The position numbers and the translations under genes were made by a program. From NCBI GenBank assembly GCA_964388155.1, contig CAYLYH010000012.1, positions 1 to 58,132 on the forward strand: a DNA stretch of 58,132 nucleotides, given 5' to 3'. Below are positions 43,377 through 52,234 of this stretch, piece by piece. Position 1 is the first letter of the stretch. The number at the start of each line of letters is the position of its first letter. The notes beneath the pieces were generated by a model. The model made no database searches, was not told the DNA's origin, and worked only from the letters and a program-made list of their open reading frames with translations. Source of the DNA: JACNKV01 sp964388155. GTDB taxonomy: Bacteria > Fidelibacterota > Marinisomatia > Marinisomatales > JACNKV01.

Positions 43377-45668
43377 CTAGCTGTTCACCAATTTTTTCTT
43401 ATATATCTCCACCAATGATGCCAAAATCGTCAGCGTACCAATTGAGCAGGATATCATCGCAAAAACCATAAGTCCGCCCATGAATTGCAAAGGAAGGAAC
43501 GTAGAAAATATCAATGCACCAAATGACATATTCGCCGTCGCATCCAGCATGATCGGATAGCCGACATCATCCATTACTTCTCCGCTTAACTTCTCAACCG
43601 CTACGCCTTCTTTGGTATAATTACGAAATTGGGCAATGTAGTGGATAGCAAAATCCACACCGACACCGATGATGATCGCACTGAGAATCGCCGTGATGTG
43701 GCTCAAGTCAACTCCAAAATACCCCATTAATCCAAAGTTTAGCACGACAGCTGAGGACAGAGGAACTACGGCAAGAATTCCCCATTTCATTGACCGGTAA
43801 AATATCCATGCGATCACAAAAATGGCAAAAATAGAAGCTATCATGCTGACGATAAACGATTGAATCAATAAATGAGTAAAATCGTTCATAATTGCCATGA
43901 GACCGGTGATTTTCATTATTACGGATTCGGAAACATTCTTTTCAACATAATCTTCTACATAATCCATAAACTTCACAATTTCGCTAGTCGGGACGGTCTG
44001 CAACATCGCGGTGGTCACGGCCGAACTGTACTCATAATCCACAAGCGAACTAAAATCATCAGGGTCACCGGACATCGAGTACATCGTAAATAAATTATTC
44101 ACCTTTGCCCGTGTATCAGGAATCGTCTCAAATGTTGGATCATCGTCTTCGATGACACGGTGCATCTGCTTAACGACATCAACAATAGAAACCGTTGTGT
44201 TGACTTTGGGATAGTTTTTAACATGAGTTTGGACGTCCTCAATAAGTGCGAGTGTTTCAGGGTCTTTGATTTCACCCTCTGTCTTAATCACCATATTCAT
44301 TGTGCCAGTCATTTCAGCGTCGATAAATTCAATGCTTTGACGGATTGGATTCCCTGGCTTGAAAAACGACGTAATGTTCACTTCCACCTTTAGTTTCATA
44401 ATTCCGAAAGCACTTACTAAGACAATCAGCAATCCCAGGGCAAGCACCTTCTTTGGGCGATTCAAAACACTCTTTGCAAACCAGTCTACCACCCGCTCAA
44501 AAAGGCTGGCATGAGTCATGGCGCGGGAATTCATATCCCATTTTTTCACGAAAATAATCGCCGGTAAATAGGTCACGGATAAAAACCAAGCCCACACAAT
44601 TCCAAAAGCTATCGTAATGCCATAACCGAACATCGGACCGATTGGTGCTGTCGTCAGCATTAAAAAAGCCACGGCAGTTGTAATAGAGGTTAAAAACACC
44701 GGCAGCATCAATGAACGCATCGTTATTTCTACGGATTTTTCTACATCACGATGTTTTCGGACTTCGCGTAAAAATTTAGTGACAATGTGAATACTGTCCT
44801 GATTGGCGATCGTAAGTAATATGATCGGCATGGATGAGTTCAGTAACGTCATATAAAATTTTGGTGATCCTGTAAGATGGACGACCCACCCCATAAAGCC
44901 CATCATGGCAACTAAGGATAAAATAATGAGAGACAAGACCATCCCGACGGCGGGAATATTACGAAAATTCACCAAAAGGATTACAATCATGATAATCAAT
45001 CCCACCCGCATAAGCGCCAGCATATCTGCTCTAATTAATCCGGAGAGCATTCCGGTTACATACGGCGAACCCCCGTAATTTATTTCATAATCCGTTAGAA
45101 TGCTGTCTGCAATGGCTTTAACACTATTTGCCAACCCGGAGTAATCTGTCACTTGCGGTGGACGTAAAATCACATTGACAAAATCACCGTGTTTACTAAG
45201 CAATCGATCTCTGATTGATGGATTTCGACCCAAATAGTCTGCAATCTCATCAACTTCCTCTTGAGTCAGATCACGGTGAGGCATCAAATCGCTAATCATC
45301 ATAAATCCGTCTTCATTTTCCATTCGGCTTGTTCCGGCAATGGAAATCACCTCTTCTACATCATCGATCATTTCAAACTCGTTCGCCAAATCCCATGCGG
45401 TTGCCAATAAATCTTTGTTAATCGCGGACTCTCCGCGTTTCCCGAAGGTGACGAACATCATATCAATGGTACCAAAATCTTCCTGGACTTCATCCCAAAC
45501 GATGCGGGACTCAATATCCTCAGGGAGCATTTTCAGCATGTCGTCATCAAAATAAACCCACTGCAATCCGCTGCCAAAAAATGCGGTAAGCGCTAAGGAA
45601 ATAAATACTGTTCTTTTCGGGTAGGTTGTTACTTTTTCTATAATCCAATTTCTGAAATTATGTGTCAT
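43377..45668 (-). CDS. MMPL/RND-superfamily exporter
   Basis: The 763-residue protein has twelve membrane helices in two halves. Each half begins with a helix, a periplasmic domain of about 180 residues and five more helices, with GLALMRVG-like and ILTIANQDSIHIVTKFLRE / SAIIIGVGVDFAIHYIAQFRN segments that mark the MMPL/sterol-sensing style of RND proteins. Such proteins move lipids, hopanoids or pigments from the inner membrane to periplasmic carriers. The LolA-like protein 2 kb downstream is the natural acceptor. The gene follows a YjbR-type gene after a 168-bp repeat-filled gap. Confidence 0.88.
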   Translation of the reverse strand: MTHNFRNWIIEKVTTYPKRTVFISLALTAFFGSGLQWVYFDDDMLKMLPEDIESRIVWDEVQEDFGTIDMMFVTFGKRGESAINKDLLATAWDLANEFEMIDDVEEVISIAGTSRMENEDGFMMISDLMPHRDLTQEEVDEIADYLGRNPSIRDRLLSKHGDFVNVILRPPQVTDYSGLANSVKAIADSILTDYEINYGGSPYVTGMLSGLIRADMLALMRVGLIIMIVILLVNFRNIPAVGMVLSLIILSLVAMMGFMGWVVHLTGSPKFYMTLLNSSMPIILLTIANQDSIHIVTKFLREVRKHRDVEKSVEITMRSLMLPVFLTSITTAVAFLMLTTAPIGPMFGYGITIAFGIVWAWFLSVTYLPAIIFVKKWDMNSRAMTHASLFERVVDWFAKSVLNRPKKVLALGLLIVLVSAFGIMKLKVEVNITSFFKPGNPIRQSIEFIDAEMTGTMNMVIKTEGEIKDPETLALIEDVQTHVKNYPKVNTTVSIVDVVKQMHRVIEDDDPTFETIPDTRAKVNNLFTMYSMSGDPDDFSSLVDYEYSSAVTTAMLQTVPTSEIVKFMDYVEDYVEKNVSESVIMKITGLMAIMNDFTHLLIQSFIVSMIASIFAIFVIAWIFYRSMKWGILAVVPLSSAVVLNFGLMGYFGVDLSHITAILSAIIIGVGVDFAIHYIAQFRNYTKEGVAVEKLSGEVMDDVGYPIMLDATANMSFGALIFSTFLPLQFMGGLMVFAMISCSIGTLTILASLVEIYKKKLVNS

Positions 45669-45700
45669 GATTTTTTATTGATTATTGGTGAGTGGTTTGT

Positions 45701-45819
45701 GATTTTGGTCATTGGGATTTATTTGTCATTTGATATTTGATTTTTTGAATTTGAGTGGTGTGACTTGTTCTCTTATTTCCATACTTCCCTATTCCCTTCT
45801 ACTCTTCAACTCGTTTACT
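45701..45819. repeat. Two dispersed repeats in the gap before the RND gene
   Basis: 45701-45742 is the second copy of the AAATGACAAAT-type repeat (first at 40541-40577). 45804-45818 is the exact inverted copy of GTAAACGAGTTGAAG from 6765-6779, within a purine-rich minus-strand run. No gene or clear promoter is visible in the 168-bp gap. Confidence 0.6.
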
Positions 45820-45836
45820 TTGGAATTGGTCATTGG

Positions 45837-46196
45837 TTAATCCATTCCTAAAATGGAATCCCGATCTTTCTTTTTTAGTCCCTTTATAACTAAGTGAAAC
45901 GATTCGTCTATCATCTGAATTATAATTTCATCCGGGATGCTTTCATCCAGTGTAATGGTATTCCAGTGTTCTTTATTCATGTGATATCCGGGTTTAATGG
46001 AGCTATACATCGCCCTCTGGATTTGTGCGTCATTCGGGTCGCATTTAAGTGTGATTTTCAACGGGTTCACATCGATGGAAACCAATGCGAACATCTTGCT
46101 CATCACTTTTACAACCATCGGTTCGGGTCCAAACGGATAATCTTCTATAGAAAGAGGTTTACTCAATAAATGTTTTTTTAGTATCCGGAGATTCAT
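45837..46196 (-). CDS. MmcQ/YjbR-family protein
   Basis: The 119-residue protein shows the YjbR signature: KPLSIEDYPFGPEPMVVKVM, MFALVSIDVNPLKITLKCDP, and PGYHMNKEHWNTITLD. The fold is related to double-wing DNA-binding domains, but no function is established for most members. It overlaps the upstream TetR gene by four bases, so it is translated from the same message and may assist regulation. Confidence 0.85.
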   Translation of the reverse strand: MNLRILKKHLLSKPLSIEDYPFGPEPMVVKVMSKMFALVSIDVNPLKITLKCDPNDAQIQRAMYSSIKPGYHMNKEHWNTITLDESIPDEIIIQMIDESFHLVIKGLKKKDRDSILGMD

Positions 46197-46807
46197 TTGA
46201 CAAACATTCGTTTTGTTAGCTCAGTTCCTTCATTTGTAAAAAGTCCGCCGGTTACCATTTTTAAAAAATGCTGAATTGTGTCTTTAGGTGCTAAATTGTT
46301 TTTTAGAAAAAATTCCAGTTGAAATGTCGAATTAATAATATTCATATATAATGTTGCGATAATCTGAACATCTACATCTTTTCTGACATAACCTTGATTT
46401 TGCGCCTCAAATAAAATCATATAAAAATCATCTCGCCGTGCAAGCCTAAATATTTCCATTTTTTCCCACACACTTGGGAATCTGTATTTTAAATCTGCGA
46501 GTTTTTCAACGGAAATATTGGAAACATGTCCTATTATAAATTCCATAACCGCCACAAACTGTAAAGCCGGATTTGGTTCAGTCTTTATAATTCGTTTGAA
46601 TTTTCTCTCAATTAGGTGTAGAAAAAGTTCAACACTCTTTTCTACCAACACTTCTTTTGTAGGAAAATACTTATAAATAGTTTTTTTACTCATTCCTAAT
46701 CGGCTTGATAAAGATTCAACGGTAAATGACCGCACACCATTTTTCAGAATGGCCTCTGAACTTCCCTTGAGAATTCTCTTTTTTTGTGTTTTTGTTATGT
46801 CTTCCAA
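46193..46807 (-). CDS. TetR-family regulator of the export cluster
   Basis: The 204-residue protein has its helix-turn-helix at about 12-58 (SSEAILKNGVRSFTVESLSS, then KKTIYKYFPTKEVLVE). The C-terminal domain is all-helical. It is the first gene of the minus-strand series that leads through the YjbR-type gene to the RND, ABC and LolA-like genes. An inverted repeat lies immediately upstream of its start, so it probably represses itself and the cluster until a lipid-like or toxic ligand appears. Confidence 0.87.
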   Translation of the reverse strand: MEDITKTQKKRILKGSSEAILKNGVRSFTVESLSSRLGMSKKTIYKYFPTKEVLVEKSVELFLHLIERKFKRIIKTEPNPALQFVAVMEFIIGHVSNISVEKLADLKYRFPSVWEKMEIFRLARRDDFYMILFEAQNQGYVRKDVDVQIIATLYMNIINSTFQLEFFLKNNLAPKDTIQHFLKMVTGGLFTNEGTELTKRMFVK

Positions 46808-46808
46808 T

Positions 46809-46836
46809 GGAAACGTTTTCTGTATATATCGTTTCC
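46809..46836. promoter_or_regulatory. Candidate operator for the export-cluster TetR
   Basis: GGAAACG (46809-46815) and CGTTTCC (46830-46836) form a 7-bp inverted repeat with a 14-base spacer. The left part is itself nearly palindromic (GGAAACGTTTTC). It lies directly upstream of the tetR start and over an AT-rich TATATA that could be the -10 box. Confidence 0.6.
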
Positions 46837-46924
46837 TATATTAAAAATATTTCATAATATTTTCAAATAATATTTTTTCCATTTAACATCAAAAATGTTA
46901 CCCTTATCTTCCGTAATTTTTACT

Positions 46925-47830
46925 ATGATTCCCAGCATAAACGACCTGTTAAAACCGCGTCCGCGGAGATATCGAAACATCGCTAAGCATCTCTCGCCAT
47001 ACGTATTATCCGCCGAAGACAATGAAACTATCATTTCATATGAAGACATTTTCCACGACCTGTCCACTCATAAAGGAACCGACCGGTTTTTAGGCACGTT
47101 TACGCAAAAAGGAATTGAATTTGTTTTAAATAAATTTGGTGTGTTTCATCAAATGGACCGGGCGGGGCTTTCAAACCCGGACTGCAGCGTCAACACCGAC
47201 GATCCGTTTCTCCACCGGATATCTTTAACACACACCATTGATGGCGAAACACATTTGACCGGGGAATTATCCATGCGAAAAACTTCAATGGACTTTCCGA
47301 ATATACCTGAATCGTATACACTGCTGTTGGTGGAGTGGTTTATGCTCCAGCATCCGTTAAAATCATTCAGTAAGAAAAGACCGCAGCTTCCGGGGCAAAA
47401 CCATCCGGGGCTTGGAATTAGTGAATTGATCTTCGAATTATTTTATTGGACGGCCAGACGTTTGAAGATTGACGGCATCGTTCTTGTACCAAATTATCTG
47501 CACACCGGAATATTCTACGGACGACAATTTTTATTTATTGACCCTAAAAGACAAGGAGAGCTCTACGGTATCGACTGGGTGAAAAACCATCGAAAGTCTA
47601 TCAATCAGCTTTCTTGGGCATGCGCCGAAGGACAACTAATCAACCTGAAAAAAAACGTCCGATATCAGTGGATTCCTGCGCCGATGGCTCTGCCTGTATC
47701 ACGAAAACTAAAAGATTACTTTCACGATAAAGATTACGTACATACTGTCCGTCGCGTTAAGTCTGAATTTCGAATTAAAGTTAACCCTGGATATTCGAAA
47801 AAATATTTAGAAAATTGGTCAGCACAATGA
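46925..47830 (+). CDS. Unrecognised soluble protein, possibly acyltransferase fold
   Basis: About 301 residues from the ATG at 46925; another in-frame ATG lies 10 codons upstream, and neither has a strong ribosome-binding site. I do not recognise the family. The segment GLGISELIFELFYWTARRLK, followed by IDGIVLVPNYLHTGIFYGRQ, is spaced like the acyl-CoA-binding and final strand parts of a GNAT fold, but this is weak. No signal peptide or membrane helix is visible. Its stop overlaps the start of the thiamine pyrophosphokinase gene, so the three following genes appear to be one unit with it. Confidence 0.6.
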   Translation: MIPSINDLLKPRPRRYRNIAKHLSPYVLSAEDNETIISYEDIFHDLSTHKGTDRFLGTFTQKGIEFVLNKFGVFHQMDRAGLSNPDCSVNTDDPFLHRISLTHTIDGETHLTGELSMRKTSMDFPNIPESYTLLLVEWFMLQHPLKSFSKKRPQLPGQNHPGLGISELIFELFYWTARRLKIDGIVLVPNYLHTGIFYGRQFLFIDPKRQGELYGIDWVKNHRKSINQLSWACAEGQLINLKKNVRYQWIPAPMALPVSRKLKDYFHDKDYVHTVRRVKSEFRIKVNPGYSKKYLENWSAQ

Positions 47831-48438
47831 AAAAATCAATCGTCATTTTAGCCAACGGATGCTTTCCCATCCACGACATTCCGCTAAACGCCCTAAACAA
47901 TGCAGGGACGATCATCTGCGCGGATGGCAGTGCGGATAAACTGCTTGCTCATGGAAAAAACCCTGATGTTATCATCGGCGATATGGATTCTATAAAACTT
48001 ACAGAAATCGTTGATGCAACTTGGGTTCAGAATCCTAGACAAAATAACACCGACCTTGAAAAAGCCGTTGAATGGTGTATTGAACAAAACATTGAATCAG
48101 CAACTATATTAGGTTCGCAGGGCGAGCGGGATGACCATGGATTTGCCACGATGCTCATCCAATCAGCGCTCGTTGATAAAATAACTTTGAACATCATCAC
48201 AGATTATTCAACGATTGCCTGTATCGCCAACGAAAAAACGTTCTCATCTTTTCCCGGGCAAACCGTATCGATATTTTCTGTCAATCAAACTGTACTCCTT
48301 ACCACTAAAGGATTGAAATACACTCTTAAAACAGAACCTCTATCCACACCAACTCAAGGGGTCAGCAATACGGCAACTGAGAATCACTTCTCTATACAAA
48401 CAATCAGCCCCATCTGGGTTTTTCGCTCTCACAAATGA
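47827..48438 (+). CDS. thiN: Thiamine pyrophosphokinase
   Basis: The 203-residue enzyme should pyrophosphorylate thiamine to thiamine diphosphate using ATP. The catalytic domain has CADGSADKL, IIGDMDS, NNTDLEKAVEW and GSQGERDDH in the order found in TPK. The C-terminal thiamine-binding part is compact (LKYTLKTEPLSTPTQGVSN). The ATG was chosen over an upstream in-frame TTG; it forms an ATGA overlap with the previous stop. It overlaps the next gene by four bases, so the symporter downstream may bring in thiamine. Confidence 0.85.
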   Translation: MKKSIVILANGCFPIHDIPLNALNNAGTIICADGSADKLLAHGKNPDVIIGDMDSIKLTEIVDATWVQNPRQNNTDLEKAVEWCIEQNIESATILGSQGERDDHGFATMLIQSALVDKITLNIITDYSTIACIANEKTFSSFPGQTVSIFSVNQTVLLTTKGLKYTLKTEPLSTPTQGVSNTATENHFSIQTISPIWVFRSHK

Positions 48439-49868
48439 TTGGGACACTTCATATTTTAGATTGGTTGGTGATGGTACTTTATATCGCCGCAATTTTTTTG
48501 GTCGGATTTTTCCGCACAAGACACGCCGGAAAAAGTCAGGAGGATTTCATCCTTGCAGGCAGAAGACTCAGTCTTCCGGGGTTTATTGCATCGCTGGTGG
48601 CAACATGGTACGGCGGTATTCTTGGCGTTGGTGAGAATACATTTCTGTACGGCATTCAAACTTGGGTGATTTTCGGCTTGCCGTACTATCTTTTTGCCGG
48701 ACTGTTTGCATTCTGGATTGCACCAAGAATCCGCGCTAAAAATTTCCTGTCAATCCCTGATCATTTTCATCATACGTACGGTAAAATCCCCGGTGTAATC
48801 AGTGGTGTTTATTTGCTCTTTCTTTCAAGCCCGGCTCCGTACATCCTCAGCATCGGTATTTTGCTTCAATATTCTTTTGGAATCCCTTTTGGATGGGCAC
48901 TTATCTTTGCCACCGGCGTAAGTCTAATTTACATTTGGTACGGTGGATTTGGTGCCGTTGTCCGCACTGATATTTTGCAGTTTATCCTCATGTTCACAGG
49001 ATTTATACTTTTAATCGGATTTGCATGGACAAAAACCGGTTCGCCTTTTTCTCTCTTATCCCAACTCCCCGAGTCGCATCTCAATCCTACCGGCGGACAT
49101 TCTGTCCAATACATAATGGTCTGGTTTTTCATCGCATTGTGGACATTCGTAGACCCCGGATTCTATCAACGCTGTGCGGCAGCCAAAACTCCGTTGACCG
49201 CTAAAAAAGGGATTATCATTTCCATCGGTTTCTGGTTTTTCTTCGATCTCCTCACTCTCACAGCCGGGCTTTATGCCAGAGTACTCATCCCAAACAGCGT
49301 ACCGCTTTTCAGCTTTCCGGAGCTTGGGTACACACTCCTCCCGCCACTATTTTACGGATTGTTTCTTGTGGGAATTTTATCAACAATCATGTCAACGATT
49401 GATTCGTTGGGTTTAATTAGTGCCGTCACCTATGGCAGGGATATCGTCTGGCGATTTCGCAAATCAACCGGGACACATGCCCGCGATCTCCCTACATATT
49501 TAACTCGTCAGGGATTAGTCGTTATGGCAATTATCTCCATGATATTAGCATTCTCTCTTCAATCAGTCGTGAAGCTTTGGTACACGATTGGTTCACTGAT
49601 CATTCCGGGACTGCTGTTGCCCTTTCTGTTAACGTTCACAAAGAAAACGATTCGCTCTTCTTCGGCTGTCATTTTATTGGTATTGCCGGTGATGATTTCC
49701 GCGGGGTGGTTTCTTGCCCGATTCTTTTTAAAAGGATATCCAATTGTCCTTGAACCGTTTTATCCGGGAGTGCTTACTTCCCTCTTGATTTTTTTCATCA
49801 TTAACCCAACAATCCAGTGGCAAATGACAAATAAAAAGACTAAAACTAAACCAAATAATCAGCCTTAA
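48435..49868 (+). CDS. Sodium:solute symporter (SSS) family transporter
   Basis: The 477-residue protein has about thirteen membrane helices. DFILAGRRLSLPGFIASLVATWYGG is the helix 2 region and contains the broken-helix motif, and STIMSTIDSLGLISAVTYGRDI in helix 8/9 contains the Na2-site serines, both typical of SSS. The C-terminal tail is hydrophilic (NKKTKTKPNNQP). Substrate is not fixed by the sequence. Translation overlap with the thiamine pyrophosphokinase gene makes thiamine or a precursor the best guess. Confidence 0.87.
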   Translation: MIGTLHILDWLVMVLYIAAIFLVGFFRTRHAGKSQEDFILAGRRLSLPGFIASLVATWYGGILGVGENTFLYGIQTWVIFGLPYYLFAGLFAFWIAPRIRAKNFLSIPDHFHHTYGKIPGVISGVYLLFLSSPAPYILSIGILLQYSFGIPFGWALIFATGVSLIYIWYGGFGAVVRTDILQFILMFTGFILLIGFAWTKTGSPFSLLSQLPESHLNPTGGHSVQYIMVWFFIALWTFVDPGFYQRCAAAKTPLTAKKGIIISIGFWFFFDLLTLTAGLYARVLIPNSVPLFSFPELGYTLLPPLFYGLFLVGILSTIMSTIDSLGLISAVTYGRDIVWRFRKSTGTHARDLPTYLTRQGLVVMAIISMILAFSLQSVVKLWYTIGSLIIPGLLLPFLLTFTKKTIRSSSAVILLVLPVMISAGWFLARFFLKGYPIVLEPFYPGVLTSLLIFFIINPTIQWQMTNKKTKTKPNNQP

Positions 49869-49880
49869 TCCGCGCTATCT

Positions 49881-50816
49881 ATGAAATCTGCCGTCCAATT
49901 CAAGCCCATATTTAATAAAACTCTTTCATTATTGGGATTATTCTTGCTGGTAATCGGTGTTTGGAGATCATTTGATTGGGCACTGGACATTTCAACATCA
50001 GATACAATTTATCAGCAGCCGTATATTTCTTCGAATAAACCTGTTCGATATTTTGGTGTGGTTTCACGATATACCCCCAGAGAAATTTATCGGGGATATC
50101 AGCCTATCATGGACTATCTATCCGATCACACTCCGTTTCATTTTGAATTAAAGCTAAGCGAATCTTACGAAGGAACGGTGCATCAGCTGGCAATCGGAGA
50201 GATCGCCATTGCATCCTTAGGGAGTTTCATCTATGTAACTATGAAAGATGAAAACAACCTTGAAGTGATACTAAAACCGCTGACATACAATGGCAAAAAG
50301 GTGTATACGTCGATGTTCATCACTCAGGATTCAAGTTCAATCCGGCAACTAACAGATTTAAAGGGGAAATCGATTGTCTTTCCTTCGAAAGAATCTCTGA
50401 CGGGTCAATGGATGCCGCATCTTATTTTTCAAGAGACAAATATTACACCCGAAAAACTAAAAAAGATGACCTTTGTTTCTCATCATACAACCGTTGCGGA
50501 AAAAGTATTAAAAGGAGACTATGATGCCGGAGTTGTTAAAGCCGTGGTGGCTCAGACTTATCTTGAAAGCGGTTTGCGAATATTTCATACAGCTCCTCCC
50601 CGGCCTACAATTCCGTTAGTTGTTTCAGCCTTAACCGATAGTCTTACACGCCAATCGATTATGAATGCTTTTCTTGCAATCGACACTGAGGACAACGCCA
50701 CGCGTGAGATGTTGTCAAATTGGGATGAAGAGCTGTCGAATGGTTTTCAAAAAGCAACGGACTCTGACTATGATATTATTCGTGATATCGTTGATTCATT
50801 AAGAGACCACCCATGA
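49881..50816 (+). CDS. PhnD-like periplasmic binding protein, membrane anchored
   Basis: The 311-residue protein has one N-terminal helix (about 11-30) and then a type 2 periplasmic-binding domain of the phosphate/phosphonate (PhnD) kind: YFGVVSRYTPREIYRGYQPI, LAIGEIAIASLGSFIYV, LTDLKGKSIVFPSKESLTG and VLKGDYDAGVVKAVV. No ABC permease or ATPase is nearby. Its stop overlaps the start of the histidine kinase, so it is most likely the sensor part of a two-component system and not a transport component. Ligand unknown; a phosphonate, phosphite or other small anion is plausible. Confidence 0.82.
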   Translation: MKSAVQFKPIFNKTLSLLGLFLLVIGVWRSFDWALDISTSDTIYQQPYISSNKPVRYFGVVSRYTPREIYRGYQPIMDYLSDHTPFHFELKLSESYEGTVHQLAIGEIAIASLGSFIYVTMKDENNLEVILKPLTYNGKKVYTSMFITQDSSSIRQLTDLKGKSIVFPSKESLTGQWMPHLIFQETNITPEKLKKMTFVSHHTTVAEKVLKGDYDAGVVKAVVAQTYLESGLRIFHTAPPRPTIPLVVSALTDSLTRQSIMNAFLAIDTEDNATREMLSNWDEELSNGFQKATDSDYDIIRDIVDSLRDHP

Positions 50817-52234
50817 TAAAACTACCGATTACATTCCGTGGTCAGCTCATGGCGATGTTCAGTCTTCTGTTAACTTGCGTCATGACAATATCAACATTTT
50901 TAGTGTTTGGGGAAATGAAAAACATGGTCATTTCCAAACATATTGAAATAGCAAAAAAAGAAGTTCGTATAGGAACAATACCACTGTTAGACGGCATGCT
51001 ATTAAAAGAAATCGGTAAGCCACTGCCCCAAGATTACTTTGATCGCACATTAAAAAATCTACGATCTGATCCTTCTTTAAAAACGTTGTATGCGTATTTT
51101 CTTGATCCCGTTGAATCGACGGTATTAGCCTTCAATGCAGAACCTGATTGGACAAATCCCCCACTCCCGGGAAATAGAATTTTCTACCATGGTAACGAGT
51201 GGGCACTTCAGGTAATGGACGATGTCAGCATTTCCACAAAATCATGGGGAAAACTCGTTCTTGGATTTGATGCAACTCCGATTCTTCGGGAAGTCCGGCA
51301 AGCACTTATACTGGTTCTTTCTGTCGGACTTATCGTTATTTCGGTCACGCTTATTGCTATTAACGGAATCGCAAAACGTCTTACATCTCGCTTGAATGTT
51401 ATTTCTAAAGCTGTCGATAATTTTGACTTGGATTCAAAACCCGACACTCTGCTTGAAGGGCAAGATGAAATCGGGAGACTTGCAGCACACATCAATGACC
51501 TAAGGGAACGTCTTCTGCGTTCAAAGTCAGAGTTGCGACGGTCTGAACGCCATGTATCTCAGGCAGAAAAACTAGCTGCGATTGGTCGGCTTGCTGCAGG
51601 TGTTGCCCATGAGATTAACAACCCCCTCACCGGAATTCGTCATGCCATTGCAAATATTTTATCCGACCCCGAAAATGCCGAGGATAGAGATGAGTATCTA
51701 AATTTGATTGACGAAGCATTAAAAAAGATTGAGTTAGTCATTCGTAAACTTCTTGGTTTTTCAAGAAAAAAAGGGGATGATTTATCGCAAATCTCCATTA
51801 ATGACGCTATACAAACCACGCTTCAACTTTTGGATTACTCCATTAAATCAAAAAATGTACACGTCCATTTGGAACTGGGAAAAAACTTGCCCAATATTGT
51901 GTGCGGACCGCATTTATTAGATGAAATTACGATGAACCTTATTATCAATGCGGTGGATGCGGTGGGAAAAAACGGGCATGTTACCTGCTCCACAGGCTTA
52001 GTGGGAGAAGATATCATCCTTGAAATAAAAGATGACGGTCATGGAATCTCTTCTAGAGATGAACCGTTCATCTTTGAACCCTTTTTTACCACAAAAAGTG
52101 TCGGAGAGGGCACGGGGCTTGGTCTGTATGTGACTCGTGAAATCGTCCAAGGTCTCGGTGGGAAAATTGACATGTCAACCGAAAAGGAAAAAGGTACTAA
52201 ATTCACCATCAGTTTACCGGGAATCAATCCATGA
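50813..52234 (+). CDS. Sensor histidine kinase (NtrB-like)
   Basis: The 473-residue kinase has two membrane helices (about 12-33 and 164-186) around a periplasmic domain of about 130 residues. A HAMP-like segment (187-238) and a short coiled coil come next, then the H-box GVAHEINNPLTG (H266) and an ATPase domain with EITMNLIINAVDAV, IKDDGHGIS, FEPFFTTKSVGEGTGLGLYV. The H-box style is that of kinases paired with sigma-54 regulators. It overlaps both neighbours by ATGA, so binding protein, kinase and regulator are made together. Confidence 0.93.
   Translation: MIKLPITFRGQLMAMFSLLLTCVMTISTFLVFGEMKNMVISKHIEIAKKEVRIGTIPLLDGMLLKEIGKPLPQDYFDRTLKNLRSDPSLKTLYAYFLDPVESTVLAFNAEPDWTNPPLPGNRIFYHGNEWALQVMDDVSISTKSWGKLVLGFDATPILREVRQALILVLSVGLIVISVTLIAINGIAKRLTSRLNVISKAVDNFDLDSKPDTLLEGQDEIGRLAAHINDLRERLLRSKSELRRSERHVSQAEKLAAIGRLAAGVAHEINNPLTGIRHAIANILSDPENAEDRDEYLNLIDEALKKIELVIRKLLGFSRKKGDDLSQISINDAIQTTLQLLDYSIKSKNVHVHLELGKNLPNIVCGPHLLDEITMNLIINAVDAVGKNGHVTCSTGLVGEDIILEIKDDGHGISSRDEPFIFEPFFTTKSVGEGTGLGLYVTREIVQGLGGKIDMSTEKEKGTKFTISLPGINP

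Noticed and set aside
49881..50816. Phosphonate ABC transporter component
   Set aside because: No permease or ATPase gene is adjacent and the frame overlaps a histidine kinase gene, so a sensing role fits better.
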